A stretch of 64,000 nucleotides of DNA from positions 62,001 to 126,000 of the forward strand of contig NZ_JBLWIS010000004.1 in NCBI RefSeq assembly GCF_048381675.1, in the 5' to 3' direction. The number at the start of each line of letters is the position of its first letter. The stretch's first letter is position 1. Below, in pieces: positions 35,398 through 44,787 of the stretch. This DNA comes from Advenella sp048381675. Its GTDB lineage: Bacteria; Pseudomonadota; Gammaproteobacteria; Burkholderiales; Burkholderiaceae_B. Below the pieces are notes generated by a model. It did not search any database. It saw only the letters and a list, made by a program, of their open reading frames with translations, and was not told where the DNA came from. A program made the translations under genes and the position numbers.

Positions 35398-36924
35398 TCA
35401 GTTGGCTGGTACATGAACTTCATTCTTTTTTGAGAATTTCCTGAGTAATGGAGGAACTACACCAACCAAGATGGCGGCTATCCATAAACCAATTGAGATG
35501 GGGCTTTCAAACAAGATGGAAACCTCACCATTGGTGATAGACAAGGCACGACGCAGGTTTTGTTCCATCATGTCACCCAGCACGACTCCCAGGACAAGCG
35601 GAGCCATTGGTACATTCATTTTTCGCAGGAAATAACCAATCACACCAATTCCCACCACTAGCATCAGGTCAAAGGTTGTGGCGTTAATGGCATATACACC
35701 AATAAAACTGACAGATAAAATGCCGGGCACCAGTAACCATGAGGGAATCGATAGCATGGAAGCAAATACGCGAACCATGGGAATGTTCATTAACAGCAGC
35801 ATGACGTTGGCAATGAACAAGGAAGCGATCAGGCCCCAAACAAGCTGAGGCTGGGTTTCAAACAGGACCGGTCCGGGCGTAATGTTGTAAAGCGTAAGGG
35901 CTCCCATCATGACCGCGGTGGTACCGGAACCCGGGACACCCAGTGCCAGCATGGGAATGAATGAACCGGTTGCTGCACTGTTATTGGCAGATTCGGGGGC
36001 AGCAAGGCCACGTAGGTCACCTTTGCCAAACTTGGCTTCCGGGTCTTTGCTTTCGATCAGTTTTTTTTCATTGGCATAGGCAACGGCAGAGGCAACACTA
36101 GCGCCGGCGCCCGGCAAAATTCCAATAAAGAAGCCTAAAAATCCTGAACGAACCGTACTCCACCAGGTGTAGGCCATTTCCTGAAAATTGAATAATTTGC
36201 GTTTGCTTTTGGGGACATCGATTGAAACACCGCTAAGCAGGTTTTCAAGCATTTGCAGCATTTCGGAAACGGCAAAAAGACCGATTACAACCACTACGAA
36301 ATCAATGCCATCTGCCAGGTTGGGTAAGTCGAAGGTATAACGATAGACCCCGGAATTGGCATCCACGCCAACGGTGGCAATGGACAGGCCAATCATGGCG
36401 GCCAGAATTCCTTTAACAGGTTGTTCACCCAATAGGCTGGTAAGCGCACAAAAGGCAAAGACCATTAATACAAAGTATTCGGCAGGACCAAAAGCAATGG
36501 CCCATTTGGCCAGCAGGGGCGCCAGCAGCAAAATACCAAAAATGGCAATGGTAGAGCCAATAAATGAAGCCCAGGCCGAGATTGACAGCGCGACACTGGC
36601 CAGCCCCTGGCGTGCCAGAGGGTAACCATCAAGCGTGGTCATGACTGCGGCGGCTTCTCCTGGTACGTTAATCAGGATAGAGGTAATCCGGCCGCCATAT
36701 TCGGCACCTACATATACCGCTGCCAGCAGGATCAGGGCGGTTTCCGGTGGCAATTGCATGGCAAAGGCAATGGGTATTAGCATAGCTACGCCATTAATCG
36801 GCCCCAGTCCGGGTAATACACCAACAATGGTGCCAATAAATGAGCCAAGCGCTGCCACGAGCAGATTCAGGCCTGAAAAGGCAACACCGAATCCGATCGA
36901 TAAATGTTCCATTAATCCGCTCAT
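35398..36924 (-). CDS. tctA: Tripartite tricarboxylate transporter large membrane subunit TctA
   Basis: A 508-residue TctA with about 12 membrane segments. Family signatures are the repeated 'GTIVGVLPGLGPINGVAMLIP' region near residue 35 (described, not quoted in full elsewhere), 'AEYGGRITSILINVPGE', and the second-half counterpart 'SGTTAVMMGALTLYNITPGP'. It forms the Na+- or H+-coupled channel that takes tricarboxylates from TctC. Its ATG overlaps the tctB stop (ATGA), and abrB follows within 6 bp. Confidence 0.93.
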   Translation of the reverse strand: MSGLMEHLSIGFGVAFSGLNLLVAALGSFIGTIVGVLPGLGPINGVAMLIPIAFAMQLPPETALILLAAVYVGAEYGGRITSILINVPGEAAAVMTTLDGYPLARQGLASVALSISAWASFIGSTIAIFGILLLAPLLAKWAIAFGPAEYFVLMVFAFCALTSLLGEQPVKGILAAMIGLSIATVGVDANSGVYRYTFDLPNLADGIDFVVVVIGLFAVSEMLQMLENLLSGVSIDVPKSKRKLFNFQEMAYTWWSTVRSGFLGFFIGILPGAGASVASAVAYANEKKLIESKDPEAKFGKGDLRGLAAPESANNSAATGSFIPMLALGVPGSGTTAVMMGALTLYNITPGPVLFETQPQLVWGLIASLFIANVMLLLMNIPMVRVFASMLSIPSWLLVPGILSVSFIGVYAINATTFDLMLVVGIGVIGYFLRKMNVPMAPLVLGVVLGDMMEQNLRRALSITNGEVSILFESPISIGLWIAAILVGVVPPLLRKFSKKNEVHVPAN

Positions 36925-37364
36925 AGGAGGTCTCCAAGAATACCGGTAGGCAAGACAACATCCAGGCCTTTATCAAAAAGCAGGAAGAACAGGATGCCCA
37001 TTACCACTCCGCCAATAATACATTTGAGCCATGATCCATTGAACAGGCGGCCTACAAAAATGGTCATGAGTGCTGTGGACACAATAAATCCGACCCATTG
37101 AAAAAGAAAAGCATAAGCGGCAACATAGACAATCATGGTCATGATCCGGAAGTTGGCGCCCGCCGGGTTAGGTTCAACCGTATTGCCACCTTTGTAAACA
37201 AGTCGCACACCGCAAATGGCGATAATCATTGCAAGCATGAGAGGAAATGCTTTTGGTCCTACGGGTTCATAAGAAAATGGCGCTTCCAGGTCGTAACCAA
37301 ACCAGGTAAGAAATGCGGCAAAGAAGAGGGCGGCAATACCCAACACCCTATCATTTAGTGCCAT
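36921..37364 (-). CDS. tctB: Tripartite tricarboxylate transporter small membrane subunit TctB
   Basis: About 147 residues with four predicted membrane helices, fitting the poorly conserved TctB family by size, topology and position between tctC and tctA. The ATG at 37364 is preceded by AAAGG at good spacing; a TTG nine codons upstream also opens the frame. It overlaps tctA by 4 bp. Confidence 0.9.
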   Translation of the reverse strand: MALNDRVLGIAALFFAAFLTWFGYDLEAPFSYEPVGPKAFPLMLAMIIAICGVRLVYKGGNTVEPNPAGANFRIMTMIVYVAAYAFLFQWVGFIVSTALMTIFVGRLFNGSWLKCIIGGVVMGILFFLLFDKGLDVVLPTGILGDLL

Positions 37365-37427
37365 AAGAGTACCTTTGAAATAGAAACACAAGTACCTCTG
37401 GCTGGCAGAGGTACTTTAGAGTAAAAA

Positions 37428-38423
37428 TTATTTTTTGATCAGGCCAAAAGAGTCGGCCAGTTCTGTATAGAATTTAACGCGTTCCTTGACATAGCTGTCC
37501 AGTTCAGCACCGGTTTTGTCAAAGGGGAACAGGCCTTGCTGTTCTTGCATAGTGGCAAATTCAGGTGTTTTCATGAGTTTGTCAAAAGCACCTACCCACC
37601 AGTTGTATTCGGCGTCTGAAACTTTTGGACCAACGTAGAAACCGCGAATAATCGGCCAGTTGATGTCAAAGCCTTGTTCTGCGGCAGTAGGGATATCTCC
37701 CATTTTGCCAGGCAGGCGTTTGTCATTGAAAACAGCCAGAATCCGGATGGGCGCACCACCATCAAGCATGGTACGGGCTTCTGCTGCGTCACCCATATAA
37801 GCCTGGATATGTCCACCACGCAGGGCGGTTACCGCTTCACCGCCACCTTCAAAGGCAACGAAACGCATTTTTTTATAATCAACACCGGCCGCTTTGGCTG
37901 TCAGGGCCGCTTTCATCCAATCCTGGCTACCCACAGAACCGCCTGCACCCAGGACAATTTTGGCGGGATCCGCCTTGAAAGCTTCCATCAAGGACTTGAG
38001 ATCGGTATAGGGAGAGTCGTTACGTACAATGGCGACGCCATAATCGCTGCCAACAGCTGCCAGCCATTTCACGTCATTAACGTTGTATTTGCCAAATTTA
38101 CCCTGAGCCAGATTGAGCAAGGAACCGCCTGAAAAGGCAACAATGGCGTTGCCATCGGCTGGCCGTTGAGCCACGATATTGTTATAAGCCACGGCTCCAA
38201 TGCCACCGGGCATGTAAATGGTTCGCATGGGTGCTTCAAGAATTTTGGTTTGGGCAAAACCGTTCTGGGCCAGTCTGCAGGTCAGGTCAAAGCCGCCGCC
38301 TGGTTGTGCCGGTGCGATACATTCCGGTTTTTTGGGCTGTTCCTGTGCTTGTGCATTGCCCAGGGTAGCAAGGCCAAGCAGGCCTGCCGCCATGAAAGAT
38401 AATGTTTTTTTGTAAAGCTTCAT
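37428..38423 (-). CDS. tctC: Tricarboxylate-binding periplasmic protein TctC
   Basis: A 331-residue exported binding protein (signal peptide to 'GNAQAQ', about residue 27). The mature start 'KPECIAPAQPGGGFDLTCRL' is specific to the TctC branch that binds citrate-type tricarboxylates, unlike the shorter 'PIKIVVPYAAGG' Bug proteins elsewhere in this window. First structural gene after tctDE; a 63-bp gap separates it from tctB. Tricarboxylate specificity is inferred from the branch. Confidence 0.92.
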   Translation of the reverse strand: MKLYKKTLSFMAAGLLGLATLGNAQAQEQPKKPECIAPAQPGGGFDLTCRLAQNGFAQTKILEAPMRTIYMPGGIGAVAYNNIVAQRPADGNAIVAFSGGSLLNLAQGKFGKYNVNDVKWLAAVGSDYGVAIVRNDSPYTDLKSLMEAFKADPAKIVLGAGGSVGSQDWMKAALTAKAAGVDYKKMRFVAFEGGGEAVTALRGGHIQAYMGDAAEARTMLDGGAPIRILAVFNDKRLPGKMGDIPTAAEQGFDINWPIIRGFYVGPKVSDAEYNWWVGAFDKLMKTPEFATMQEQQGLFPFDKTGAELDSYVKERVKFYTELADSFGLIKK

Positions 38424-38489
38424 TGCACTCTCCTTTTATGTGTAAGGACCTAACAATACAAAACTGAAGCTTTCGATTACCTTTCAATA

Positions 38490-39926
38490 TTATGAAAATC
38501 GGCCTTTATCAGGGTAATCCATAGGGGGTTTGTTGAAAATCAGCCGAACAATCAGGCCGGTTTCATTTTTTTTGGAAATAATTTCAAACCTGGCCCGGTT
38601 AATTTCAGCAATCGTGTTCACAATGGCCAACCCCAAGCCAGAACCGTATTTTTCCTTGCCTGATGCCCCCCTGCGAAAGCGTTTGCCTGCCAAGGCGATA
38701 TCTTCAGGATTCATGCCCGGCCCGTTATCCTCAACTTGCAAGATAATATGTTCCTGTTCGTCCAATACAGCGACGGTAATCCGGGAACGCATTGGGCAAT
38801 ATTTAATGGCGTTGCTGATAATATTGCTTAACGCTTCCTTAAGCAGCCATTCAATCCCATTGATCATGATGGGCTGGTCAGGCAATTCCTGGCCATAATC
38901 CATTCTTTTCTTGCGTGCCGAGGGTAATAAATTGTTTACTACTTCGGCAGCTAGCTGGCAGATATCAATTGTTTCACGTGAAACATTGGCCGTGAGTTTG
39001 TCGGCGGCATCTCGAACTTTGGCCAATGCCAGTAATTGATTGGTTAGCTGAATTGTATTGCCCAGTCTTTGCTGTATGGCGGTTAATACTTCTTCCATTT
39101 CGGTGGTTTGGGCCAGTTTCTTTGCATAATCCACCTGCATGGTTAACACGGAAAGTGGTGTGCGCAATTGATGGGAGGCATCATCAAGAAACTGCTGCTG
39201 GGTAATATTCCGCTTGATATAACGTTCAAGATGAAGATTGATGGCTTGTACCAGGGGTTTGATTTCTTTTGGCAATTCCTTTTCATCAATCGGCATCAAG
39301 TTATCAAATGAACGGTTTTTGATTTCACTGCTTAATGCTTTCAAGGGGCGAAGCGCAATAATAATGCCACCGGAAAGTAAAAGGATAAAAATGGCAAGCA
39401 CGACAAAGTCTTTGCGTACTGATTGCCAGATGAGTTGGTTGATGAAGGCTTCCCGGCTGGCTATGCTTTCGGCAACCTGGATGATAATACGGCTTTCGGG
39501 GTTGTAAAGCAGGCCTGCTTCAGGGCGAATGGCAATGGCGGCAATCCGCATGGGTTGGCCAAGATAATCCTGGTTATAAAAAACGGCTTTATTGGTTTTT
39601 AGGGCAGTGGCAGGCAAGGGAAGGTCGGTATAGCCGATTTCCGTTAGCCGGTCTTCGGTGGCCACCCTGAAATAGGCAGTACTGCGCGTGGTCAGTTCGA
39701 AGAACTCAAGCATGTAAAAGGGTTGTTCCATGGCCAGGCCACCGTCTTCTGTCTTGATGTTGACTTCTATGGAACGGATCGCACCCGCCAGGGAGCGGTC
39801 AAATGCTTTGTTAACTTGTCCCCTTAGTTCAAGGTTGGAGGCCCAGAGTGAAATCAGCATGGTAATGACTAATGCAGGTATCAATAGCCATAATAATGTA
39901 GATTTTAGGCTTTTAAATTTCATCAT
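38490..39926 (-). CDS. tctE: Sensor histidine kinase TctE
   Basis: About 478 residues. Two membrane segments (about residues 8-28 and 170-190) flank a periplasmic sensor region. A HAMP-like linker follows, then the H-box 'DDASHQLRTPLSVLTMQ' (about residue 245), the N-box 'NIISNAIKYC' and the G-boxes 'EDNGPGMNPEDI' and 'GSGLGLAIV'. It should sense tricarboxylates and phosphorylate TctD. Its start at 39926 overlaps the tctD end by 14 bp. The coding sequence contains a perfect parS site at 38970-38985. An upstream in-frame ATG at 40025 lies inside tctD and is unlikely. Confidence 0.9.
   Translation of the reverse strand: MMKFKSLKSTLLWLLIPALVITMLISLWASNLELRGQVNKAFDRSLAGAIRSIEVNIKTEDGGLAMEQPFYMLEFFELTTRSTAYFRVATEDRLTEIGYTDLPLPATALKTNKAVFYNQDYLGQPMRIAAIAIRPEAGLLYNPESRIIIQVAESIASREAFINQLIWQSVRKDFVVLAIFILLLSGGIIIALRPLKALSSEIKNRSFDNLMPIDEKELPKEIKPLVQAINLHLERYIKRNITQQQFLDDASHQLRTPLSVLTMQVDYAKKLAQTTEMEEVLTAIQQRLGNTIQLTNQLLALAKVRDAADKLTANVSRETIDICQLAAEVVNNLLPSARKKRMDYGQELPDQPIMINGIEWLLKEALSNIISNAIKYCPMRSRITVAVLDEQEHIILQVEDNGPGMNPEDIALAGKRFRRGASGKEKYGSGLGLAIVNTIAEINRARFEIISKKNETGLIVRLIFNKPPMDYPDKGRFS
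38970..38985. other. parS site inside tctE
   Basis: TGTTTCACGTGAAACA, a perfect 16-bp palindrome identical to the classical B. subtilis-type consensus. It differs from the two sites near mnmG only in the C-to-T / G-to-A pair flanking the CACGTG core. It lies about 7-9 kb from the putative origin, inside coding sequence, as many chromosomal parS sites do. Confidence 0.8.
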
Positions 39927-40602
39927 CGGGAATGGGCTCAAGGCAGTAACCAATACCGCGCAATGTGGTGATTTGCACCGTGGACTGTTGAAGTTTTTTG
40001 CGCAACCGGTGAATGATAACCTCAATGGATTCTATGCCGATTTCATCATTGGTGTCATGGGCCAGCAAGCGTTCAAGTATGAATTTCTTGTTGACAGGTT
40101 CTTCGCTTTTCTGGATAAGTACTGTTAAAACTTCACTTTCCCGGGGAGTAACCTGTAATACCTGCTCATCCAGCAAAAAGCGTTGTTTGCCCATATCGTA
40201 ATGCAGGTTGCCACAACTTAATCGAGGTTTGTCCCGGCCACGGCTTCTGCGAATAAGCGCATTAAGCCTGGCTACCAGTTCTTCGATCATGAAAGGTTTT
40301 GGCAGGAAATCATCGGCACCGGACTCCAGGGTATCTACCCGATCGGCCAGGGAATCCCGGGCTGTCAGGATAAGAATCGGGGTACGGTCATCGTCGGCTC
40401 TTAGCCGGCTTAACAAGGTATTGCCATCCATGCCCGGGATACCCAGGTCAAGGATAATGGCATCAAACTCTTCTATAAGCAGTCTTTTATAGGCTACCAA
40501 ACCATCATTGGACCATTCAATGGTGAATCCGGCCTGTTTGCCCAAGCTTCTCATTAACCATTGGGCCAGATCGGGTTCGTCTTCGACTAATAATATACGC
40601 AT
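39913..40602 (-). CDS. tctD: Response regulator TctD
   Basis: A 229-residue OmpR-type regulator: receiver domain with the phospho-acceptor Asp in 'AIILDLGIPGMDG' (about residue 52) and Lys in 'DDFLPKPF', and a C-terminal winged helix ('VTPRESEVLTVL', 'IIHRLRKKL', 'TLRGIGYCL'). It is first in the tctDE-tctCBA-abrB run, 113 bp from the divergent mnmE. It is expected to activate tctC expression in response to citrate-type ligands. Confidence 0.92.
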   Translation of the reverse strand: MRILLVEDEPDLAQWLMRSLGKQAGFTIEWSNDGLVAYKRLLIEEFDAIILDLGIPGMDGNTLLSRLRADDDRTPILILTARDSLADRVDTLESGADDFLPKPFMIEELVARLNALIRRSRGRDKPRLSCGNLHYDMGKQRFLLDEQVLQVTPRESEVLTVLIQKSEEPVNKKFILERLLAHDTNDEIGIESIEVIIHRLRKKLQQSTVQITTLRGIGYCLEPIPDDEI

Positions 40603-40715
40603 TGGGTAAATGGTGTGTTAACGGAAGAATGTTTACTTCTGCTATATTATGCCCTAAAAGGTTCTTTTCTACCTTAACCCTTATAATTCAGGTATCTGAT
40701 TATGCGGCATAAAAG

Positions 40716-42125
40716 ATGATTACTTCAAATAATGTACCCATTGTTGCTATTGCAACCGCACCCGGACGGGGTGGCATTGGTGTTATCAGGGTTTCGGCAC
40801 CTGATCTGAGCGCCTTCATACAGCAATTTTTCAGTCGTGAACTGGTAGCCCGACATGCCCATTACCTGCCTTTCCTGGATGCGACGGGGCAAGCGATTGA
40901 CGAAGGAATTGCCCTGTTTTTCAAGGCGCCGAATTCCTATACCGGTGAGGATGTGCTTGAATTGCAGGGCCATGGTGGGCCGGCCGTGCTTAAACGTATC
41001 CTTGAACGTTGCCTTGAAGTTGGCCGCGAGATTGGGATTGACCTGCGCCATGCCGAACCAGGTGAGTTTACCCAGCGGGCATTCTTGAATAATCGCCTTG
41101 ACCTGGCTCAGGCTGAAGCAGTGGCCGATTTGATTGACGCTTCTTCGGAAGCGGCGGCCCGCAGTGCGATGGCTTCTTTAAGCGGTTCTTTTTCAACCCT
41201 GGTTAATGCTTTGGCTGACCGTGTGGTGCATTTGCGCATGCTGGTAGAGGCTACGCTGGATTTTCCAGAGGAAGAAATTGAATTCCTTGAAAAGTATCAG
41301 GCACATCAAGAGCTGGAAAACATTCAGGCCGATTTGCATCACCTGACCAAACAAGCCAAACAGGGCATGATTTTGCGTGAAGGCATGCATGTGGTGCTGG
41401 CAGGCCAGCCTAATGTGGGCAAGTCTAGTTTGCTGAATGCCCTGGCGGGTGATGAAGTTGCGATTGTGACACCGATTGCCGGCACCACACGCGATAAGGT
41501 AAGCCAACAGATTCATATCCAGGGCGTACCCATTCATATTGTAGATACGGCAGGCTTGCGGGAAACCGAAGATACGGTTGAAAGCATTGGCATTGCCCGT
41601 ACCTGGGCGGAAATTGAAAAGGCAAACGTGATTTTGCATTTGCAGGATGCCCGTTCGCCCAATGATGAGCTGGATATAGAGATTACCCAACGTTTGCCTG
41701 TCCGGACCCCGGTGTTGAAAGTCTTTAACAAAATTGATCTGTTGGATGAGGGTGCCTTAAAACGCCTGCAGCAGCAGGTTGAACAAACCACCGAAGAGAA
41801 TGGCCATGAAGCCTTGGCTATTCTGGTTTCTGCCAAACAAGAAATGGGCCTGGATACTTTGCGGCAGAAACTGCTGGAAATTGCGGGCTGGAATCCCAGT
41901 GCCGAATCCCCTTGGCTGGCCCGTGAGCGGCATTTGCTGGCTTTGAATAATGCCAGTGAACACCTGGACATTGCGCGGGAACATGCCAGCCACGATGACC
42001 GGGTGCTGGATTTGTTTGCCGAGGAACTCAGGTTGGCGCATGATGAGTTGTGCAAGATTACCGGGCAATTCAGCAGTGATGATTTGCTGGGGGAGATTTT
42101 TTCTTCGTTTTGTATTGGGAAGTGA
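40716..42125 (+). CDS. mnmE: tRNA modification GTPase MnmE
   Basis: A 469-residue MnmE/TrmE: N-terminal folate-binding domain ('IAIATAPGRGGIGVIRVS', 'GHGGPAVLKRILE'), inserted G domain ('LAGQPNVGKSSLLNAL', 'DTAGLRETED', 'NKID') and the C-terminal 'CIGK' bearing the catalytic Cys. It works with MnmG. In many bacteria mnmE follows rnpA-yidC; here those genes are absent, and the restriction island follows 93 bp downstream. The stretch 42126-42218 is AT-rich with no gene. Confidence 0.96.
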   Translation: MITSNNVPIVAIATAPGRGGIGVIRVSAPDLSAFIQQFFSRELVARHAHYLPFLDATGQAIDEGIALFFKAPNSYTGEDVLELQGHGGPAVLKRILERCLEVGREIGIDLRHAEPGEFTQRAFLNNRLDLAQAEAVADLIDASSEAAARSAMASLSGSFSTLVNALADRVVHLRMLVEATLDFPEEEIEFLEKYQAHQELENIQADLHHLTKQAKQGMILREGMHVVLAGQPNVGKSSLLNALAGDEVAIVTPIAGTTRDKVSQQIHIQGVPIHIVDTAGLRETEDTVESIGIARTWAEIEKANVILHLQDARSPNDELDIEITQRLPVRTPVLKVFNKIDLLDEGALKRLQQQVEQTTEENGHEALAILVSAKQEMGLDTLRQKLLEIAGWNPSAESPWLARERHLLALNNASEHLDIAREHASHDDRVLDLFAEELRLAHDELCKITGQFSSDDLLGEIFSSFCIGK

Positions 42126-42218
42126 TAAGTAAACGGTTAAATATTCCAATTATTGTAAACAAATGTGTTTGAGGCGTTATCATATTGAATTATTCGTGAT
42201 CAAGTTTTTATTTTTTAT

Positions 42219-43928
42219 ATGAAACACATCGAACAACAATTCTTCAACGACCTGGAAAAGAAACTGTGGACCGCGGCTGATAAGCTACGCTCCAACTTGG
42301 ATGCAGCCGTATACAAACACGTCGTGCTTGGGTTGATCTTTCTTAAATACGTTTCTGATGCCTTCGAGGAGCGTCAGCGTGAACTGCGAGAGCAATTCAT
42401 TAATCCAGAGCATGATTACTACATGGACCCCAGTGACTACGGTGGTGCAGGTACACAAGAGTATGAAGAAAATCTTGCTTATGAACTGGAGGAGCGTGAT
42501 TACTACACGGAAAAGAACGTATTCTGGGTTCCCCTGGAAGCTCGTTGGCAAACCTTGCGTGATTGTGCACAACTGCCACCCAAGACACCGCTGCCATGGA
42601 GTAAACCGGGTAAGAACGAACCAGAAGAAATGCGTTCGGTGGGCTGGCTGATTGACAACGCCATGGAGGCAGTAGAGCGGGAAAATAGCCGTCTGAAGAA
42701 TGTACTCAATAAGGATTTTGCCCGTACGCAGATTGACTCCAGTAAATTGGGCGAACTTATTGGTTTGTTCTCTGATACTGATTTCGCCGCTAAAACTTAC
42801 GAAGGCCAGCCACTCAGCTTGCAATCCAAAGATATTCTTGGCCATGTCTACGAATACTTTCTAGGCCAGTTTGCTTTGGCTGAAGGTAAAAAGGGCGGCC
42901 AATACTACACACCTAAAAGCATCGTTACTTTGATTGTGGAAATGCTTCAGCCGTTTAAAGGCCGTGTTTACGACCCTGCCATGGGCTCTGGTGGTTTTTT
43001 TGTGCAAAGTGAAGAATTCATTGAACAGCACGGTGGTAAGGTCACTAATAATAAACAGATCAGCGTCTACGGACAGGAAAGCAACCCTACCACCTGGCGT
43101 CTGGCTGCGATGAATATGGCTATTCGTGGCATTGACTTCAACTTTGGTTCTGGCCCGGCGGATACCTTGCTTAATGACCAGCATCCAGATTTACGGGCTG
43201 ATTATGTTATGGCCAATCCGCCTTTCAATATGAAAGAATGGTGGAATGAGAAACTGGCCAACGATCCACGTTGGATTGCTGGCACACCGCCCCAAGGCAA
43301 TGCTAACTTTGCCTGGTTGCAGCATATGCTCTGGCATCTTGCACCCACTGGCAGTATGGCGCTGTTGCTGGCGAATGGTTCCATGAGTTCCAATACCAAT
43401 AACGAAGGAGAAATCCGCAAGCGATTGATTGAAGATGACTATGTGGAATGCATGGTGGCTTTGCCTGGCCAACTATTTACCAATACCCAGATTCCAGCTT
43501 GTATCTGGTTTCTGACCCGTGATAAACAAAATGGTTTTGCCTTAGACAAGAAAAAGCGTGACCGGCGTGGTGAATTTCTGTTCATTGATGCCCGTCAGAT
43601 GGGGTACATGAAAGATCGTGTGTTGCGTGATTTCACGGCGGATGACATCAAGAAAATTGCCGATACTTTTCATGCCTGGCAACAGGATGAAAAATACGAA
43701 GATGTTCCCGGATTTTGCTACTCTGCCAAGTTGGAGAATGTACGTAAACATGAGTATGTACTCACACCGGGGCGTTATGTAGGAGCAGTGCAGCAGGAAG
43801 AAGATAGCGAACCCTTTGCCGAGAAGATGCTGCGGTTGACGGCGCAACTAGAGGAACAGTTTGCCGAGAGTGCGAAGCTGGAGGAAGAAATCAAAAAGAA
43901 TTTAGCGGGTTTGGGTTACGGAGGCTAA
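42219..43928 (+). CDS. hsdM: Type I restriction system DNA methyltransferase HsdM
   Basis: A 569-residue N6-adenine methyltransferase subunit. N-terminal HsdM helical domain (about residues 5-160), SAM motif I 'VYDPAMGSGGFFV' (about residues 250-262), catalytic motif IV 'MANPPF' (about residues 331-336), and a coiled C-terminal tail ending 'KKNLAGLGYGG'. It methylates the recognition site with HsdS. First gene of the island. A diverged second copy of its last 30 residues occurs at 44784-44912. Codon and GC content are only slightly above the flanking genes. Confidence 0.95.
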   Translation: MKHIEQQFFNDLEKKLWTAADKLRSNLDAAVYKHVVLGLIFLKYVSDAFEERQRELREQFINPEHDYYMDPSDYGGAGTQEYEENLAYELEERDYYTEKNVFWVPLEARWQTLRDCAQLPPKTPLPWSKPGKNEPEEMRSVGWLIDNAMEAVERENSRLKNVLNKDFARTQIDSSKLGELIGLFSDTDFAAKTYEGQPLSLQSKDILGHVYEYFLGQFALAEGKKGGQYYTPKSIVTLIVEMLQPFKGRVYDPAMGSGGFFVQSEEFIEQHGGKVTNNKQISVYGQESNPTTWRLAAMNMAIRGIDFNFGSGPADTLLNDQHPDLRADYVMANPPFNMKEWWNEKLANDPRWIAGTPPQGNANFAWLQHMLWHLAPTGSMALLLANGSMSSNTNNEGEIRKRLIEDDYVECMVALPGQLFTNTQIPACIWFLTRDKQNGFALDKKKRDRRGEFLFIDARQMGYMKDRVLRDFTADDIKKIADTFHAWQQDEKYEDVPGFCYSAKLENVRKHEYVLTPGRYVGAVQQEEDSEPFAEKMLRLTAQLEEQFAESAKLEEEIKKNLAGLGYGG

Positions 43929-43932
43929 TAAT

Positions 43933-44787
43933 ATGAATGGAAAGCAAATCAGTCAACAGCATCACACTACCTTTGATGCGCTTCGTCATCAGGATGAAAG
44001 CGGTCATGAATACTGGCGAGCTCGCCAACTGGCGAAGGTGTTGGAGTACTCTGAATATCGTCATTTTTTGCCCGTTATCATTCGTGCCAAGGCTGCATGC
44101 CGTAATAGTGGGCAGAACGAAGCAGACCATTTCGAGGATATCCTCGATATGGTCGAAATCGGCTCTGGCGCTCACCGTCAGTTAGAAGATGTACGCCTTT
44201 CACGTTACGCCTGCTACCTGATTGTACAGAACGGTGACCCGAGCAAGCCTGTTATTGCCAATGGGCAGACTTACTTTGCCATTCAGACCCGGCGACAGGA
44301 ATTGGCTGACGATGCAAACTTTGCCAAGCTTTCAGAAGATGAAAAACGTCTGGCTATTCGTAATGAACTAGCCACCCATAATAAACATCTCGCTGCAGCT
44401 GCCAAAGATGCGGGCGTGGAAACTGCGCTGGACTATGCTATTTTTCAGGATCACGGTTACAGAGGTCTGTATGGCGGCCTGGGTGCCAAAGATATTCATG
44501 CCAGCAAAGGTCTTAAAAAGAGTCAGAAAATCCTTGATCACATGGGTAGTACAGAGTTGGCTGCCAACCTGTTCCGAGCAACCCAGACTGAAGAAAAATT
44601 ACGCCGTGATGGTGTACAAGGCAAACGCCAGGCCAATCAGACTCATCATGAGGTCGGTAGTAAAGTCCGTCAAACCATTCAAGACTTGGGTGGCACCATG
44701 CCTGAAAACCTGCCTGTGCCAGAGCAAAGCATTCAGCAACTTGAGTCAGCGAAGAAGAAGCGGATTAAGAAGGGAGGTGAGGAATGA
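43933..44787 (+). CDS. dinD: DinD-like DNA-damage-inducible protein
   Basis: A 284-residue protein matching E. coli DinD in length and in the N-terminal BRO-N-like block ('YWRARQLAKVLEYSEYRHF', then 'LSRYACYLIVQNGDPSKP'). E. coli DinD is SOS-induced and inhibits RecA-mediated strand exchange. Here it lies inside an hsd operon, 4 bp after hsdM, with GGAGG before its ATG, so it is probably co-expressed with the methyltransferase. I see no LexA box right upstream. It may protect against or signal damage from restriction; that is inference. Confidence 0.8.
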   Translation: MNGKQISQQHHTTFDALRHQDESGHEYWRARQLAKVLEYSEYRHFLPVIIRAKAACRNSGQNEADHFEDILDMVEIGSGAHRQLEDVRLSRYACYLIVQNGDPSKPVIANGQTYFAIQTRRQELADDANFAKLSEDEKRLAIRNELATHNKHLAAAAKDAGVETALDYAIFQDHGYRGLYGGLGAKDIHASKGLKKSQKILDHMGSTELAANLFRATQTEEKLRRDGVQGKRQANQTHHEVGSKVRQTIQDLGGTMPENLPVPEQSIQQLESAKKKRIKKGGEE

